DNA of 64,000 nucleotides from Methanoregula sp. PtaB.Bin085. Its GTDB lineage: Archaea > Halobacteriota > Methanomicrobia > Methanomicrobiales > Methanospirillaceae. Location: positions 124,001 to 188,000 of the forward strand of contig NZ_MVQB01000013.1 in the NCBI RefSeq assembly GCF_002067035.1, written 5' to 3'. Below are positions 36,814 to 45,931 of this stretch, piece by piece. Position numbers and translations under genes: made by a program. The notes under the pieces were generated by a model. It saw only the letters and a program-made list of their open reading frames with translations, was not told the DNA's origin and did not search any database. How positions within the stretch are numbered: the stretch's first letter is position 1; every line of letters starts with the position of its first letter.

Positions 36814-37392
36814 ATGCATGAGCTCCTTGAGGTCTGGAGAGACCGGAACGGGCTGAAATGGATCGCGCTCTCCGCGCTGATCTATGCGCTTGTCCTCATC
36901 CCGTTCAACCAGCTTCACTGGAGTGTTGCGGGAATACCGATCCGTCCGGCGGCCGCGCTGCCGGTTGTACTGGGCATCATCTGGGGCCCGGCTGCCGCAT
37001 GGGGTCTTGGCATCGGGAACATTGCCGGCGATTATTTCGGTTCATGGTCCCCGATGAGCATTGCCGGGTTCCTTATCAATATCCTGTACCCGTACCTGTC
37101 CTATCTTCTGTGGCACCGGCTCGTTAAGGGGCGGGGAGAGAGGATGGGCCGGCACGGCCTTGCGATCTTTCTCATCGTAACTGCAGTCATGACTCTCGTC
37201 TGCATGGCGCTTCTTGCCGCGTCCGGTACCTTCTTCTTTTCCCGTCCGTTCGAAAGCAAATTCACCGGGTACCTTGGCAACAGCATTGTCTGGGCAATGA
37301 CTGCCGGGCCTGTCCTGTTCAAGGTTCTGGGAGAACGTGCCGTACAGAACGGGTGGACCTACGGCAGGGAATGGACAGGCAGCGATCAGTAA
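36814..37392 (+). CDS. Membrane protein, ECF-transporter S-component/QueT-like
   Basis: The protein has about five to six hydrophobic segments. The stretch AALPVVLGIIWGPAAAWGLGIGNIAGDYF resembles the GxxxGD loop region of ECF-type S components and QueT-like transporters. The transported substrate is unknown and no ECF ATPase is nearby. The frame is open from 36715. I prefer ATG 36814 because TTTTATTT lies about 28 bp before it, giving a leaderless mRNA, and the sequence upstream is not hydrophobic. Confidence 0.6.
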   Translation: MHELLEVWRDRNGLKWIALSALIYALVLIPFNQLHWSVAGIPIRPAAALPVVLGIIWGPAAAWGLGIGNIAGDYFGSWSPMSIAGFLINILYPYLSYLLWHRLVKGRGERMGRHGLAIFLIVTAVMTLVCMALLAASGTFFFSRPFESKFTGYLGNSIVWAMTAGPVLFKVLGERAVQNGWTYGREWTGSDQ

Positions 37393-37724
37393 GCTGCGGG
37401 GATATTCTGTGTCTCCCGGCTTAACTGGAGGATTTCCTGAGCATGGTCCAGGAGGCCGGCGAGGTATCCCTGCACCCATTCTTCGCCGGCATATTCCTCG
37501 AACGGGCGGTAGGATCCCTGGATCTCCGTGCCCTCCCGGTCGAACCGGAGCAGGCCGATTGGTGACCCTCCCCTGCTGATGAGCTTGTTCAGTTCGGAGA
37601 GCGGCTGCCTCTGCGAGCTGAAGATGAAACGGGTATCGTCTGCGAACCCGACCGCTATTGCGACGACAACAGCACCCCTGGCTTCCTTGAGCATCTCGTT
37701 GACCAGGTCGGCAGAATTTCTCAT
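37386..37724 (-). CDS. Hypothetical protein
   Basis: This 112-aa acidic soluble protein has a central strand-rich part (ARGAVVVAIAVGFADDTRFIFSS). It ends in a helical region (WVQGYLAGLLDHAQEILQLS). I do not recognise the family. ATG 37724 is preceded by GGTGAG at a good distance, better than the GTG at 37733. It converges on the preceding membrane-protein gene, overlapping its end by 7 bp. Confidence 0.6.
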   Translation of the reverse strand: MRNSADLVNEMLKEARGAVVVAIAVGFADDTRFIFSSQRQPLSELNKLISRGGSPIGLLRFDREGTEIQGSYRPFEEYAGEEWVQGYLAGLLDHAQEILQLSRETQNIPAAY

Positions 37725-37869
37725 CGGTCTCACCCAATGGATTGCCGTTCATGGTTTAAAAGATTCGTCATTCGTCCGGCATGTGCTGCCCTGCCCCGAG
37801 CGGGAATCGCAGGACCGATCCGATACCTACTTTTGCCTGCGTGCCGGATGAACAAGGGAGAGATGCTGC

Positions 37870-38292
37870 ATGGACATGCCGGAACTGGATGACGAACCCT
37901 GCGAGCAGTGCGGTCTCTGCTGCCGGATCTTCGGCCCCGGTATCACGCCGACGGCAGCGAACGTCTATACCTGGATTGAAAATGGCAGGACCGACATCCT
38001 GCGCTGGTTTGCTGCCAACCGCGACGATGGCAGCCGCGTGCCCTGCATTGCCCTGCATGGCGAGGACCTGGGGAATATCGTCTCGTTCGAGATGTGCGAT
38101 CCGGAGACCGGCGGTTTTGTCACGGTCTGCCCCTTCCTGCGCAGGGTATCCCGGGAGCGGTATCTCTGCGGTATCCATTCGGTGAAACCCGAGATGTGCT
38201 GCACGTACCAGCCATGGGTCTGGGGCGAGACGTTCTTCAACCGGTGCCCGGCCCTGAAGAAAGCCGGGAACAGCTGCCGCTGGCCGCTCTGA
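37870..38292 (+). CDS. YkgJ-type CxxCxxCC cysteine-cluster protein, second copy
   Basis: The 140-aa protein contains CEQCGLCCRIFGPG near the N-terminus. CPFLRRVS, YLCGIHSVKPEMCCTYQPW and a final CPALKKAGNSC follow. This is the same family as the protein at 35902, with a more cysteine-rich tail. The family is thought to bind metal, and the role is unknown. Ribosome binding is unclear (GGGAGATG about 15 bp upstream). Confidence 0.83.
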   Translation: MDMPELDDEPCEQCGLCCRIFGPGITPTAANVYTWIENGRTDILRWFAANRDDGSRVPCIALHGEDLGNIVSFEMCDPETGGFVTVCPFLRRVSRERYLCGIHSVKPEMCCTYQPWVWGETFFNRCPALKKAGNSCRWPL

Positions 38293-38454
38293 TCCATGGT
38301 ACCGGGCCATGCAGCCTTCCGGTATGCCCGGACCTGCCCGGACCCGGCCGGGTTTACGGAAACGGGTTCTGCCAGCGTTTTCGGTATCGCGGCATTGTCC
38401 TGCCTTTGCGGACAATCATTATCTTTCCAGACCGGAATGGTACTTGGGAATATC

Positions 38455-39948
38455 ATGCCGGATACTGTTCAACCATTTACCGTTGCAAAGGGGGCACACG
38501 ATGTCACGATGCTTCCTGCAATGGCAAACCGCCACGGCCTGATCGCCGGAGCAACCGGGACCGGAAAGACCACGACGCTGCGGCTCCTTGCGGAAAACTT
38601 CAGTGCCATCGGCGTCCCTGTCTTCCTTGCGGATATTAAGGGGGACCTCTCCGGGCTCGCGGCTGCCGGCGGGGACAACCCCAAAGTGAACGAGCGGGCG
38701 CAACAGCTGGGCATTACCGGGATACAACCCCAGGGATACCCCGTCACGTTCTGGGACGCATATGGTGCGGCCGGCCACCCGGTCAGGACAACCATCTCGG
38801 ATATGGGGCCGCTCCTCCTTGCCCGGATCCTGGACCTCAACGATATCCAGACCGACGTGCTGACCATCCTCTTCAAGATAGCCGACGATCAGGGCCTTCT
38901 GCTCCTTGACTTAAAGGACCTCAGGGCGATGGCGCAGTACTGCGGGGATCATGCAAAGGATCTGAAGACAAGGTATGGCAACATCTCGCCTGCAAGCATC
39001 GGATCCATCCAGAGGAGCCTGCTGGCGCTGGAACAGCAGGGGGGAGACCGGCTCTTCGGCGAGCCTGCCCTTGATGTCATGGATTTTGTCCGGACCGATT
39101 CCGCGGGCAGGGGCATGATCAATATCCTTGCAGCCGACCGGCTGATGCAGTCCCCGAAGACCTATGCAACATTCCTCCTCTGGCTGCTCTCGGAACTCTT
39201 CGAGAAGTTCCCCGAGGCCGGCGACGTGGACAAACCCAAACTCGTCTTCTTCTTTGATGAGGCGCACCTGCTCTTTGCTGACACCCCGAAGATGCTCGAG
39301 GAGAAGATCGTGCAGGTGGTCCGGCTGATCCGGTCGAAAGGTATCGGCGTTTACTTCGTCACCCAGAACCCGCTCGACCTTCCCGACCCGGTACTCGGCC
39401 AGCTGGGGAACCGCGTCCACCATGCGCTCCGGGCATTCACCCCCAAGGATGCAAAGAATGTCAAAGGTGCCGCCGGGACACTGCGTCCGAACCCGTCATT
39501 CGATACGGCAGCGGTAATGACAGAGCTGCAGATCGGGGAAGTCCTCATCTCGCTGCTCGATGAGAAGGGGAGCCCGTCGGTTGTTGAACGGGCGTTCGTG
39601 TACCCGCCGCGCAGCAGGTTTGCCCCGCTCGTACCCATGGAACGTGATGGTGTTCTCCGATCGTCCCCGTTCCAGGCACGTTACGCAAATATCATTGACC
39701 GCGAATCCGCGTATGAATTGCTGAAAAAGCGGGCCGATGCCGAGACACCCGCAGCAACACCTCTCACTCCTCCAGCCCCTGTTCAAAAAGCCCCGGCCGA
39801 GACCCGGAGACCGGCCCCGCGCTCATCACAAAAAGATATGGGCGATGTCCTTGGATCCGCCGCCACCAGCGCAGCCCGTTCGGTGGGAACGCAGCTGGGG
39901 CGGGCCCTGATCCGAGGCGTTCTCGGGTCCCTTGCCGGAAAACGGTGA
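38455..39948 (+). CDS. HerA-like/DUF853 AAA NTPase
   Basis: The protein has the FtsK/HerA P-loop [10 protein letters not shown] shortly after RHGLIA, and Walker [13 protein letters not shown] near the middle. The arginine/sensor segment [24 protein letters not shown] follows. The closing region is Pro/Ala-rich and ends in a Gly-rich helix ([17 protein letters not shown]). DUF853 proteins are related to HerA DNA-export helicases. Their own role is unproven. Starts at 38437 or 38455 are both possible, and the upstream frame overlapping nothing is not conserved. Confidence 0.88.
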   Translation: MPDTVQPFTVAKGAHDVTMLPAMANRHGLIAGATGTGKTTTLRLLAENFSAIGVPVFLADIKGDLSGLAAAGGDNPKVNERAQQLGITGIQPQGYPVTFWDAYGAAGHPVRTTISDMGPLLLARILDLNDIQTDVLTILFKIADDQGLLLLDLKDLRAMAQYCGDHAKDLKTRYGNISPASIGSIQRSLLALEQQGGDRLFGEPALDVMDFVRTDSAGRGMINILAADRLMQSPKTYATFLLWLLSELFEKFPEAGDVDKPKLVFFFDEAHLLFADTPKMLEEKIVQVVRLIRSKGIGVYFVTQNPLDLPDPVLGQLGNRVHHALRAFTPKDAKNVKGAAGTLRPNPSFDTAAVMTELQIGEVLISLLDEKGSPSVVERAFVYPPRSRFAPLVPMERDGVLRSSPFQARYANIIDRESAYELLKKRADAETPAATPLTPPAPVQKAPAETRRPAPRSSQKDMGDVLGSAATSAARSVGTQLGRALIRGVLGSLAGKR

Positions 39949-39960
39949 AGGGTCGGATCC

Positions 39961-39970
39961 TTTTTTTTTT
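39961..39970 (+). terminator. T10 tract after the HerA-like gene
   Basis: Ten consecutive T residues begin 12 bp after the stop. It is the longest T tract in the window and a likely transcription terminator. Confidence 0.55.
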
Positions 39971-40055
39971 AATTTTCCTGCTTTGAAGAAACTTGCATGA
40001 ACCAAGCGAGTTCAGACCAGAACGATGAAAAAAGGTCAATCAATTAGAATTAATA

Positions 40056-40208
40056 TGAGTGCTCCCCGCCTCAGGGCCCCTCACGGGGCACGGCGGGGCA
40101 ATTACCGTCACCCGGAAAACCGGTAATTGAGGCCGCCGCGGGAGCGCCCCCGCGGGGGCGGCGGCAACTATCATAAAGGGGGTATGGGGGCATCAGCCCC
40201 CATCATGG
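40056..40208 (+). repeat. Dispersed structured intergenic element, copy A
   Basis: Four consecutive potential hairpins are visible. The first is CCCCGCC/GGCGGGG with an inner GCCCC/GGGGC. The second is AATTACCG/CGGTAATT. The third is a GC stem built on CCGCGGGAGCGCCCCCGCGG with flanking GCCGC/GCGGC. The fourth is ATGGGGGC-ATCA-GCCCCCAT. Related sequence occurs at 51574-51714 (hairpins 1-3) and at 46404-46458 (the 3' part). It could be a structured RNA or a non-autonomous repeat. The rest of the 374-bp gap carries no gene. Confidence 0.7.
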
Positions 40209-40322
40209 CAATTGAGGAGCGGGAAATCATCTCCTCTCCAGTATCCAATGTTCTTGAGGGAGTCAGGGGATCATCGTCATATATAATCGGAATAGGAAGG
40301 GATTATCGGCACCAGACCTGCA

Positions 40323-41180
40323 TCACGTCACAGCCGGCAGCAGGGAATTCTCGCATGCCGAAACCTGCCCGGAGTCCATTCCCTTACGGAACCATCTGAC
40401 GCGTTCGGCAGAAGTCCCGTGTGTGAAGGAGTCAGGGACAACATAACCCTGCGCCTCTTTCTGGAGGGTGTCGTCGCCAATCGCGTTCGCCGCGTTGAGT
40501 GCCTCCTCCAGATCGCCTTTCTCGAGAATCAGGTCCTGGCGCTGCGCCCGGTTGGCCCATACACCGGCATAACAGTCTGCCTGCAGTTCGAGCGCAACGG
40601 AGAGTTTGTTCGCCTCGGACCCGCTCAGCTGCCGGCTCTTCCGGTCCACATAATCCGATGTCCCAAGAAGGTTCTGGACATGGTGGCCGACTTCGTGGGT
40701 GATAACATATGCCTGTGCAAAGTCGCCGGGCGCCCCGTACTGCCGGTTCAGTTCATCGAAGAAATCCAGGTCAAGGTACACCTTCTCGTCACCAGGGCAG
40801 TAGAACGGCCCGATGGCAGCGCTCGCGTACCCGCAGGCAGAGTCGACACTGCCGGTGAAGAGAACGAGTTTCGGGTTCTGATAAGTCTTTCCCAGCTCGT
40901 CCTCGAAGATTACCGCCCATGTCTTCTCCGTATCGCCAAGCACCAGCGTTGCATTGTCCGCAAGCAGGTCCTGCTCTTCCCGCGACAGCGATGACTGCTG
41001 CGCCGGCATGGCCGATGAAAGGTCGGTGCTGCCGAGAAGAGAGATGGGATCGATCCCGAGGACGAGAGCCAGGCCGATGACAACGATGATCCCGACGATG
41101 CCGAGGCCCCCGGCCCGCCCGCCGGACATTCCCCGGATATCCTCCACGTTCCCGCTCCGCGTTCCGGTCCGCCACCTCAT
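40323..41180 (-). CDS. YpfJ-type neutral zinc metallopeptidase
   Basis: The 285-aa protein has a single N-terminal transmembrane segment (GLGIVGIIVVIGLALVLG). The zincin motif HEVGHHVQ is at about residues 162-169. The third-ligand region LELQADCYAGVW and the closing YVVPDSFTHGTSAERVRWF are typical of the YpfJ family. It is probably an extracellular membrane-anchored protease. The family is mainly bacterial, which suggests transfer. It has its own promoter and is separated from lon by 192 bp. Confidence 0.92.
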   Translation of the reverse strand: MRWRTGTRSGNVEDIRGMSGGRAGGLGIVGIIVVIGLALVLGIDPISLLGSTDLSSAMPAQQSSLSREEQDLLADNATLVLGDTEKTWAVIFEDELGKTYQNPKLVLFTGSVDSACGYASAAIGPFYCPGDEKVYLDLDFFDELNRQYGAPGDFAQAYVITHEVGHHVQNLLGTSDYVDRKSRQLSGSEANKLSVALELQADCYAGVWANRAQRQDLILEKGDLEEALNAANAIGDDTLQKEAQGYVVPDSFTHGTSAERVRWFRKGMDSGQVSACENSLLPAVT

Positions 41181-41350
41181 GCCCGTTCCTCCTTTGGCAA
41201 CGTATGCATACCCCCGGAATTCCCGCTGGCAGTGTAGTTTTTCCTGCAGTAACTACCTCTCAAAATCATCACGCACCACCTTTCTTGACTGAATCCTTGA
41301 TGCTGCTATCACTTAAGGAATGGCATGTGTCCTGTCCATCATTGTAGGAT

Positions 41351-41357
41351 AAAAAAA
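41351..41357 (-). terminator. Oligo-T tract after lon
   Basis: A7 on the plus strand, read as T7 from the minus strand, lies about 16 bp past the lon stop. It is a likely terminator. Confidence 0.45.
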
Positions 41358-41372
41358 TGGTGACCGGAGTGT

Positions 41373-43757
41373 TCAGATATGCTGTGCCGGGACCACGGTG
41401 CCGGGAGTATGCATGGCAAACGGCCGGGGCAGCTCGATGCCGAGCGCTTCTTTCAGGACCTCCTCGACAGTCTCTACCAAAACAAACGCGATCTCGTTCC
41501 TGACATCCTCCGGTACATCCTGGAGGTCGCGCTCGTTCTCCTTTGGCAGGATGATCCTCCGGATTCCCGCCCGGTGCGCGGCAAGTACCTTCTCCTTGAT
41601 CCCTCCGACCGGGAGGACGGTGCCGCTGAGGGTGATCTCGCCCGTCATTGCAAGACCCGGGTCAGCGGTCTTGCCGGTAATCAGCGATGCAAGGGCGGTG
41701 AAGAGCGTGACCCCTGCGGACGGACCGTCCTTGGGTGTTGCCCCGGACGGGACGTGGACATGGATGTCGCTCGTTATGAAGTTGAATCCGTTCTCCGTCC
41801 CAGCGAGCCTTGACCGGATGAGGGAGAGGGAGATCGTGGCGGATTCCTTCATCACGTCCCCGAGCTGGCCCGTGAGCGTCAGCTTGCCGGTGCCGGGCAT
41901 GAACGTTCCTTCGATGAAGAGGATCTCGCCACCAGCCGGAGTCCATGCAAGGCCGGTGACAACGCCAAGCACGGGCTCCTTGCGGGCCACCTCCTGACGG
42001 ACCTGCTCCTTCCCGAGGATTACCGGAAGCTTTTCGGGTGTTACGATGAACGGCAGCACGGCCTCTCCCGAGACGATCTTCTCGGAGACGTGCCGTGCAG
42101 CCTTTGCCAGCTGTTTTTTCAGCCAGCGGACACCTGCCTCGCGGGTGTATTTTTCAATGATCGTTTTCAGTGCTTCGTCATCGAACTGCAGTTGTCCGGC
42201 TTGGAGGCCGTGATCCTTCAGGGTTTCCGGGATCAGGTGCTCTTTTGCAATGGCAAACTTCTCGTTCTTCGTGTATCCCGAGATCTCTATCAGTTCCATC
42301 CGGTCAAGGAGGGGTGCCGGGATCGTGGCAAGCGAGTTGGCGGTTGCGATGAACAGGACATCGGAGAGGTCGTAGGGGACCTCGAGGTAATGGTCGGAGA
42401 AGGTGTTGTTCTGCTCCGGGTCGAGCACCTCGAGGAGCGCGCTTGCCGGGTCGCCGGCATACGACATCGCCAGCTTATCGACCTCGTCGAGGATAAAGAC
42501 CGGGTTCCTGGTCCCGGCTTTCCGGATGCCCTGGATGATCCTGCCAGGCAGTGCCCCGACATAGGTCCGGCGGTGCCCCCGGATCTCTGCCTCGTCACGG
42601 ACGCCGCCAAGGCTGATGCGGACATACTTCCGTCCGAGCGCCTCCGCGATGCTCCTGCCGAGGCTGGTCTTGCCCGTCCCGGGCGGCCCGGCAAAGAGGA
42701 GGATCGAACCCTGCTTTTCCGCCTTGAGTTTCATCACAGCAAGGTGCTGGATGATCCGCTCCTTGACCTTCTCGAGCCCGTTGTGGTGGCTTTCGAGCAC
42801 CTTCCGGGCGCCCGCAATGTCGATGCTTTTCTTCTCTTCCGTCACCCACGGGAGGTCGAGCAGGAGGTCGAGATAATTCCGGATGACAGAGCTTTCATGG
42901 TTGTGGGGACCGCCGGTTTCCAGCTTCTTTGCCTCCGCCAGCGCTTTTTTCCTGACCTCCTCCGGCATCTTCGACTGTTCGATCCGTTCACGGTATCCGG
43001 TATCGCTGCCGGTCCCGTCGCTCTCGCCGAGCTCTTCCTGGATCACCTTCAGCTGCTCCCGCAGCATCGCCTCCCGGTTCGATTTGCTCACCCGGTCGGT
43101 GACCTTCTTAGCCATCTCGATCCGGATCTTGATGGTCTCGCGCATCCTGATGAGCAGTTCGAGGAACGCGATGTACCGCTGCCGTACGGAGTCGATCTCG
43201 AGGAGTGCCTGTTTCTCGGAGACGTGCACCGGCAGAAACGGCATGACAAATCCCATGATCTGCTCGGCGCTGTCCATCCGGTCGATCGGCGCGGTGAACT
43301 GTTCGGAGCCGGAGAACCGGCTGCTCATCTCGTGGAGCGTGTCCCGGATATCCGTAAGGATCCGTTCCCGGAGATCGTCTTCAAGGTCTTCGATATCCGG
43401 TACGGGTCTCCAGGCAGCGTAGAGCCGCCCCTCCTTTTCGAGAATCTCAGATATCTTCACCCGCTGCCCGACCTCTGCGCAGATGACATAGCCATCATCT
43501 GCCGGCTTGACGTACGCAACGCGGAACAGCGTTCCGGTCTTATAGAACGACTCTACGGTCAGTTCACGGGCACGGGTCCCGCTTTTGACGGTAAGTCCGA
43601 TTGCATGGGCTTCGTTCTTCTCCTTCATCGCCTCGAGCAGCAGCTCCCCGGTCTTCTGGTCGACCTGGAATTTTGTCCGGGTCTCCGGGTACACGACAAT
43701 CTCGAAGAGCGGTATCACCAGTTTTTCCTGTGTTGTTTCCATTGGTTCTTTCTGCAT
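41373..43757 (-). CDS. lon: ATP-dependent protease LonA (bacterial type)
   Basis: The protein (794 aa) has an N-terminal substrate-binding domain (about 15-210) and a coiled region. The AAA+ domain follows with GPPGTGKTS near residue 356, and the protease domain contains KDGPSAG (catalytic Ser near 680) and GGIKEKVLAAHRAG (catalytic Lys). It lacks the membrane segments of the archaeal LonB type, so it is a bacterial-style cytosolic Lon. The frame is open from 43772, but GAGGAAA sits five bases before ATG 43757. The palindrome at 43773-43795 is just upstream, and a MarR gene precedes it by about 40 bp. Confidence 0.95.
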   Translation of the reverse strand: MQKEPMETTQEKLVIPLFEIVVYPETRTKFQVDQKTGELLLEAMKEKNEAHAIGLTVKSGTRARELTVESFYKTGTLFRVAYVKPADDGYVICAEVGQRVKISEILEKEGRLYAAWRPVPDIEDLEDDLRERILTDIRDTLHEMSSRFSGSEQFTAPIDRMDSAEQIMGFVMPFLPVHVSEKQALLEIDSVRQRYIAFLELLIRMRETIKIRIEMAKKVTDRVSKSNREAMLREQLKVIQEELGESDGTGSDTGYRERIEQSKMPEEVRKKALAEAKKLETGGPHNHESSVIRNYLDLLLDLPWVTEEKKSIDIAGARKVLESHHNGLEKVKERIIQHLAVMKLKAEKQGSILLFAGPPGTGKTSLGRSIAEALGRKYVRISLGGVRDEAEIRGHRRTYVGALPGRIIQGIRKAGTRNPVFILDEVDKLAMSYAGDPASALLEVLDPEQNNTFSDHYLEVPYDLSDVLFIATANSLATIPAPLLDRMELIEISGYTKNEKFAIAKEHLIPETLKDHGLQAGQLQFDDEALKTIIEKYTREAGVRWLKKQLAKAARHVSEKIVSGEAVLPFIVTPEKLPVILGKEQVRQEVARKEPVLGVVTGLAWTPAGGEILFIEGTFMPGTGKLTLTGQLGDVMKESATISLSLIRSRLAGTENGFNFITSDIHVHVPSGATPKDGPSAGVTLFTALASLITGKTADPGLAMTGEITLSGTVLPVGGIKEKVLAAHRAGIRRIILPKENERDLQDVPEDVRNEIAFVLVETVEEVLKEALGIELPRPFAMHTPGTVVPAQHI

Positions 43758-43772
43758 GGTTTCCTCGTTCAT

Positions 43773-43795
43773 TTAGTTCGAATTTACCTAACTAA
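43773..43795 (-). promoter_or_regulatory. Palindromic operator-like site upstream of lon
   Basis: TTAGTT...AACTAA is an inverted repeat (TTAGTTCGAATTTACCTAACTAA) in the roughly 40-bp gap between marR and lon. It shares TTACCTAA with the palindrome before marR. The simplest reading is a MarR binding site. Confidence 0.6.
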
Positions 43796-43813
43796 TGCCA
43801 GGAAGAAAAAAAA

Positions 43814-44233
43814 TTACCTGACTTTGCCCAGGATCCGTATCAGCGTCTCCAGTTCATGGTCATCCAGCGAATCCACCATCCGTTCGACCACCCGTCGGAG
43901 GGCAGCCTGTTCGGCGCCTGCAACCATCTTTCCCTTGTCGGTCAGGCGGATGTACAGGATCCTCCCGTCGTCCCGGCAGGGTTCCCGGTACACGCAGTTC
44001 ATCCGGACAAACCTGTTGACCATCTCGGTGATCGTGGGTTTTGAGTTGTTCGTGATCTCGGCGAGCCTGCTGAACGTCACATCGCCCTGTCCACTGATGG
44101 CTTTCAGGTACGCGATCTGCCGGACCGTCATGTCCGAAAGCCCGCATTCGGAGAAGATGGAACAGGAGCATTCGTTCTTCATCATGAGCAGGCGCTCAAG
44201 TGCTTCCAGCAGGTGCTCGTTGTGTTCGTTCAT
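43814..44233 (-). CDS. MarR-family transcriptional regulator
   Basis: The 139-aa protein has the MarR winged helix: MTVRQIAYLKAISGQGDVTFSRLAEI, NNSKPTITEMVNRFVRMNCVYRE and the wing DDGRILYIRLTDKGK. A distinctive CSCSIFSECG segment near residue 22-31 has three cysteines that could sense redox state or metal. It lies directly upstream of lon on the same strand. Similar palindromes precede both genes, so autoregulation and control of lon are likely. Confidence 0.88.
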   Translation of the reverse strand: MNEHNEHLLEALERLLMMKNECSCSIFSECGLSDMTVRQIAYLKAISGQGDVTFSRLAEITNNSKPTITEMVNRFVRMNCVYREPCRDDGRILYIRLTDKGKMVAGAEQAALRRVVERMVDSLDDHELETLIRILGKVR

Positions 44234-44247
44234 ACTCCGACTGTTGG

Positions 44248-44266
44248 TTAGTTAGGCCTTACCTAA
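44248..44266 (-). promoter_or_regulatory. Palindromic operator-like site upstream of marR
   Basis: TTAGTTAGGCCTTACCTAA is an imperfect palindrome 15 bp before the marR ATG. It resembles the site before lon (TTACCTAA in common) and fits an autoregulatory MarR operator. Confidence 0.6.
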
Positions 44267-44364
44267 TGATAAAGATGGTGGTATGTGCTGGTGTCCCGGG
44301 ATTCCTTCGTTCCGGTGAAGACGGGAACGCGATGTGAGGACCGGGGCCCGGTTTTGTTATGAAA

Positions 44365-44757
44365 AACAGGGATCGGTTTTTGTACGAAAACCGATGATCG
44401 ATTTTTCCGGAAGAAATTTTAATCGGGATCGTGATCGCGATCAAAAAAGAAAAATCAGGATCCGATTGAAAAAAAATTTTCAAGGATCGATATTGATCTC
44501 AAAATCGATGATCGATTTTTACAAAAAAATCGGGGATCGATTTTACATTCCGTCTGTGATTTGGATCCGGAAATGAGTTTTCAATCAGGGATCGATTTTT
44601 CTTTGAAAATCAGGGATCGATTTTTTCCGGGAAATCAGGGATCGATTTTGATCTGAAAATCGATGATCGAATTTTCCGGAAAAGATTTTGATCGGGATCG
44701 TGATTGCGATTGATTCCGGGAAATCGCGAACCGGTTTTATTGACCAGGATCTGATCG
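44365..44757. repeat. AT-rich tandem array of ~25-bp hairpin units
   Basis: GATCG-type unit starts recur at 44371, 44396, 44427, 44459, 44485, 44510, 44535, 44564, 44590, 44615, 44640, 44665 and 44696. Several are exactly 25 bp apart and others 26-32. The consensus is about AGGGATCGATTTTTNNNNGAAAATC, so each unit is a small hairpin (GATTTT...AAAATC) and junctions form ATCGAT palindromes. The composition is far more AT-rich than the flanks. No frame is credible across it. It fills most of the 627-bp gap between marR and a lipoprotein gene. Its function is unknown. Confidence 0.85.
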
Positions 44758-44893
44758 CTATCCGCCCATGCCAATCCGATGTAAGGGGTACAGGTTTAAT
44801 GACAAAAGAAAGTGGTGAATTGATATTCTATTCTTTGAAAAAGAACATAAATGTAATTTGACCTGTGATAATTGTGGGTCTGTCAATTCCGTA

Positions 44894-45667
44894 TCACAGC
44901 GGCCCGCTCGTGTTCCCGCGGACCGTGAAGTAATTGGTATACTCGTCGGATTGACCGTTGGGATTCGTGACAACAATATCCCAGGCACCAACTGTTGACG
45001 TGTTGGGGATGACAAACGTTGCGGTCACGCTCTTGTCGGAGTACCAGCTGATGGTTGTTGCATTGATCTCGTCCTGCCCCTTATGGCGCAGTCTGGCTGT
45101 CAGGTCCTTGAGGAACCCCGATCCGGTGATCTCGGTGACGACCTTTGTCCCGGCCTCGCCGTGATCGGGCTCCATCCCCTTGATCGAGGGCCTGGCGCTG
45201 GAAGTGGTTGCGGTCGTTGTGGCTGAGGTTGTCGCTGCGGTCGCACTCTTTGCCGTGGTCACGGCGGCCGTTGTTTCGGTTGCAGCGGTTGTCGGGGCCG
45301 CGGTCGGGATTGAACCGGCATCAACGTGCGTGATCTTCACGGTCATCACCTTCTCCATCGTGGTGCGCTTTGCCGTGTCCGTTGCCGTATTCATGCGATA
45401 CCCATACGATCCATCGGCGTTCCGGTAGATGAGGGCACGGGAATACGAATCGGTTGCGGAATCATACCCGAGAACAAGCCATGCAGGAGACTCGCTGCCG
45501 GACGCACTCCGGACAATATCGCCAGCCGCGTACAGGGGCCCGATGGTTGTTACCAAAGCTGCGGTTTCTGTGGGGACAGTATCAGAATCGTCGGAACATC
45601 CGGAAAAGGATGCAGCCATGACAAGGAAAAAGCCAAAGATAATCAGGATTTTGAGAAATCGGTTCAT
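44894..45667 (-). CDS. Lipoprotein with Thr/Ala-rich linker and IPT/TIG domain
   Basis: The 257-aa precursor has a lipobox SFSGC after a hydrophobic signal. The N-terminal globular part includes GDIVRSASGSESPAWLVLGYD. A low-complexity Thr/Ala linker (about 120-160) follows, then an Ig-like IPT/TIG domain (PSIKGMEPDHGEAGTKVVTE, WDIVVTNPNG). It is probably surface-attached. Similar Thr-rich linkers are common in Methanomicrobiales surface proteins and are probably glycosylated. Confidence 0.83.
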   Translation of the reverse strand: MNRFLKILIIFGFFLVMAASFSGCSDDSDTVPTETAALVTTIGPLYAAGDIVRSASGSESPAWLVLGYDSATDSYSRALIYRNADGSYGYRMNTATDTAKRTTMEKVMTVKITHVDAGSIPTAAPTTAATETTAAVTTAKSATAATTSATTTATTSSARPSIKGMEPDHGEAGTKVVTEITGSGFLKDLTARLRHKGQDEINATTISWYSDKSVTATFVIPNTSTVGAWDIVVTNPNGQSDEYTNYFTVRGNTSGPL

Positions 45668-45931
45668 GCACTCCGGTTACTCTGGATTCTATTAATAATT
45701 GCCAGACGGTACGCCATCCATTCTGTAACAAGACGCTGCCGGAAACGGACGTTCTCCGCGTTCCCGCCTCTCTGCGGCAGGTTTTTTCCCTGAACCCATG
45801 GCCGGTTCCTGTAAATGCGACAAATCTTCGGCCGTCGGAGATTTCCCCCTGAAAGTATCTCCCACCAGTGCCCGGTGAAGCGACGACTGGCATCCCATAT
45901 CTGATATAGCTCCCGCGCCCAACATTCCGGT

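Noticed and set aside
42090-44255. 721-codon open frame antisense to lon and marR
   Set aside because: It is a shadow of the high-GC lon and marR genes, whose families are unmistakable on the other strand. The translated text is low complexity and has no motifs.
44365-44757. CRISPR array
   Set aside because: Units are contiguous without unique spacers and no cas genes are present.
44365-44757. Replication origin
   Set aside because: Iteron-like repeats would fit, but no orc1/cdc6 gene or ORB motif is seen nearby, so the claim is not supported.
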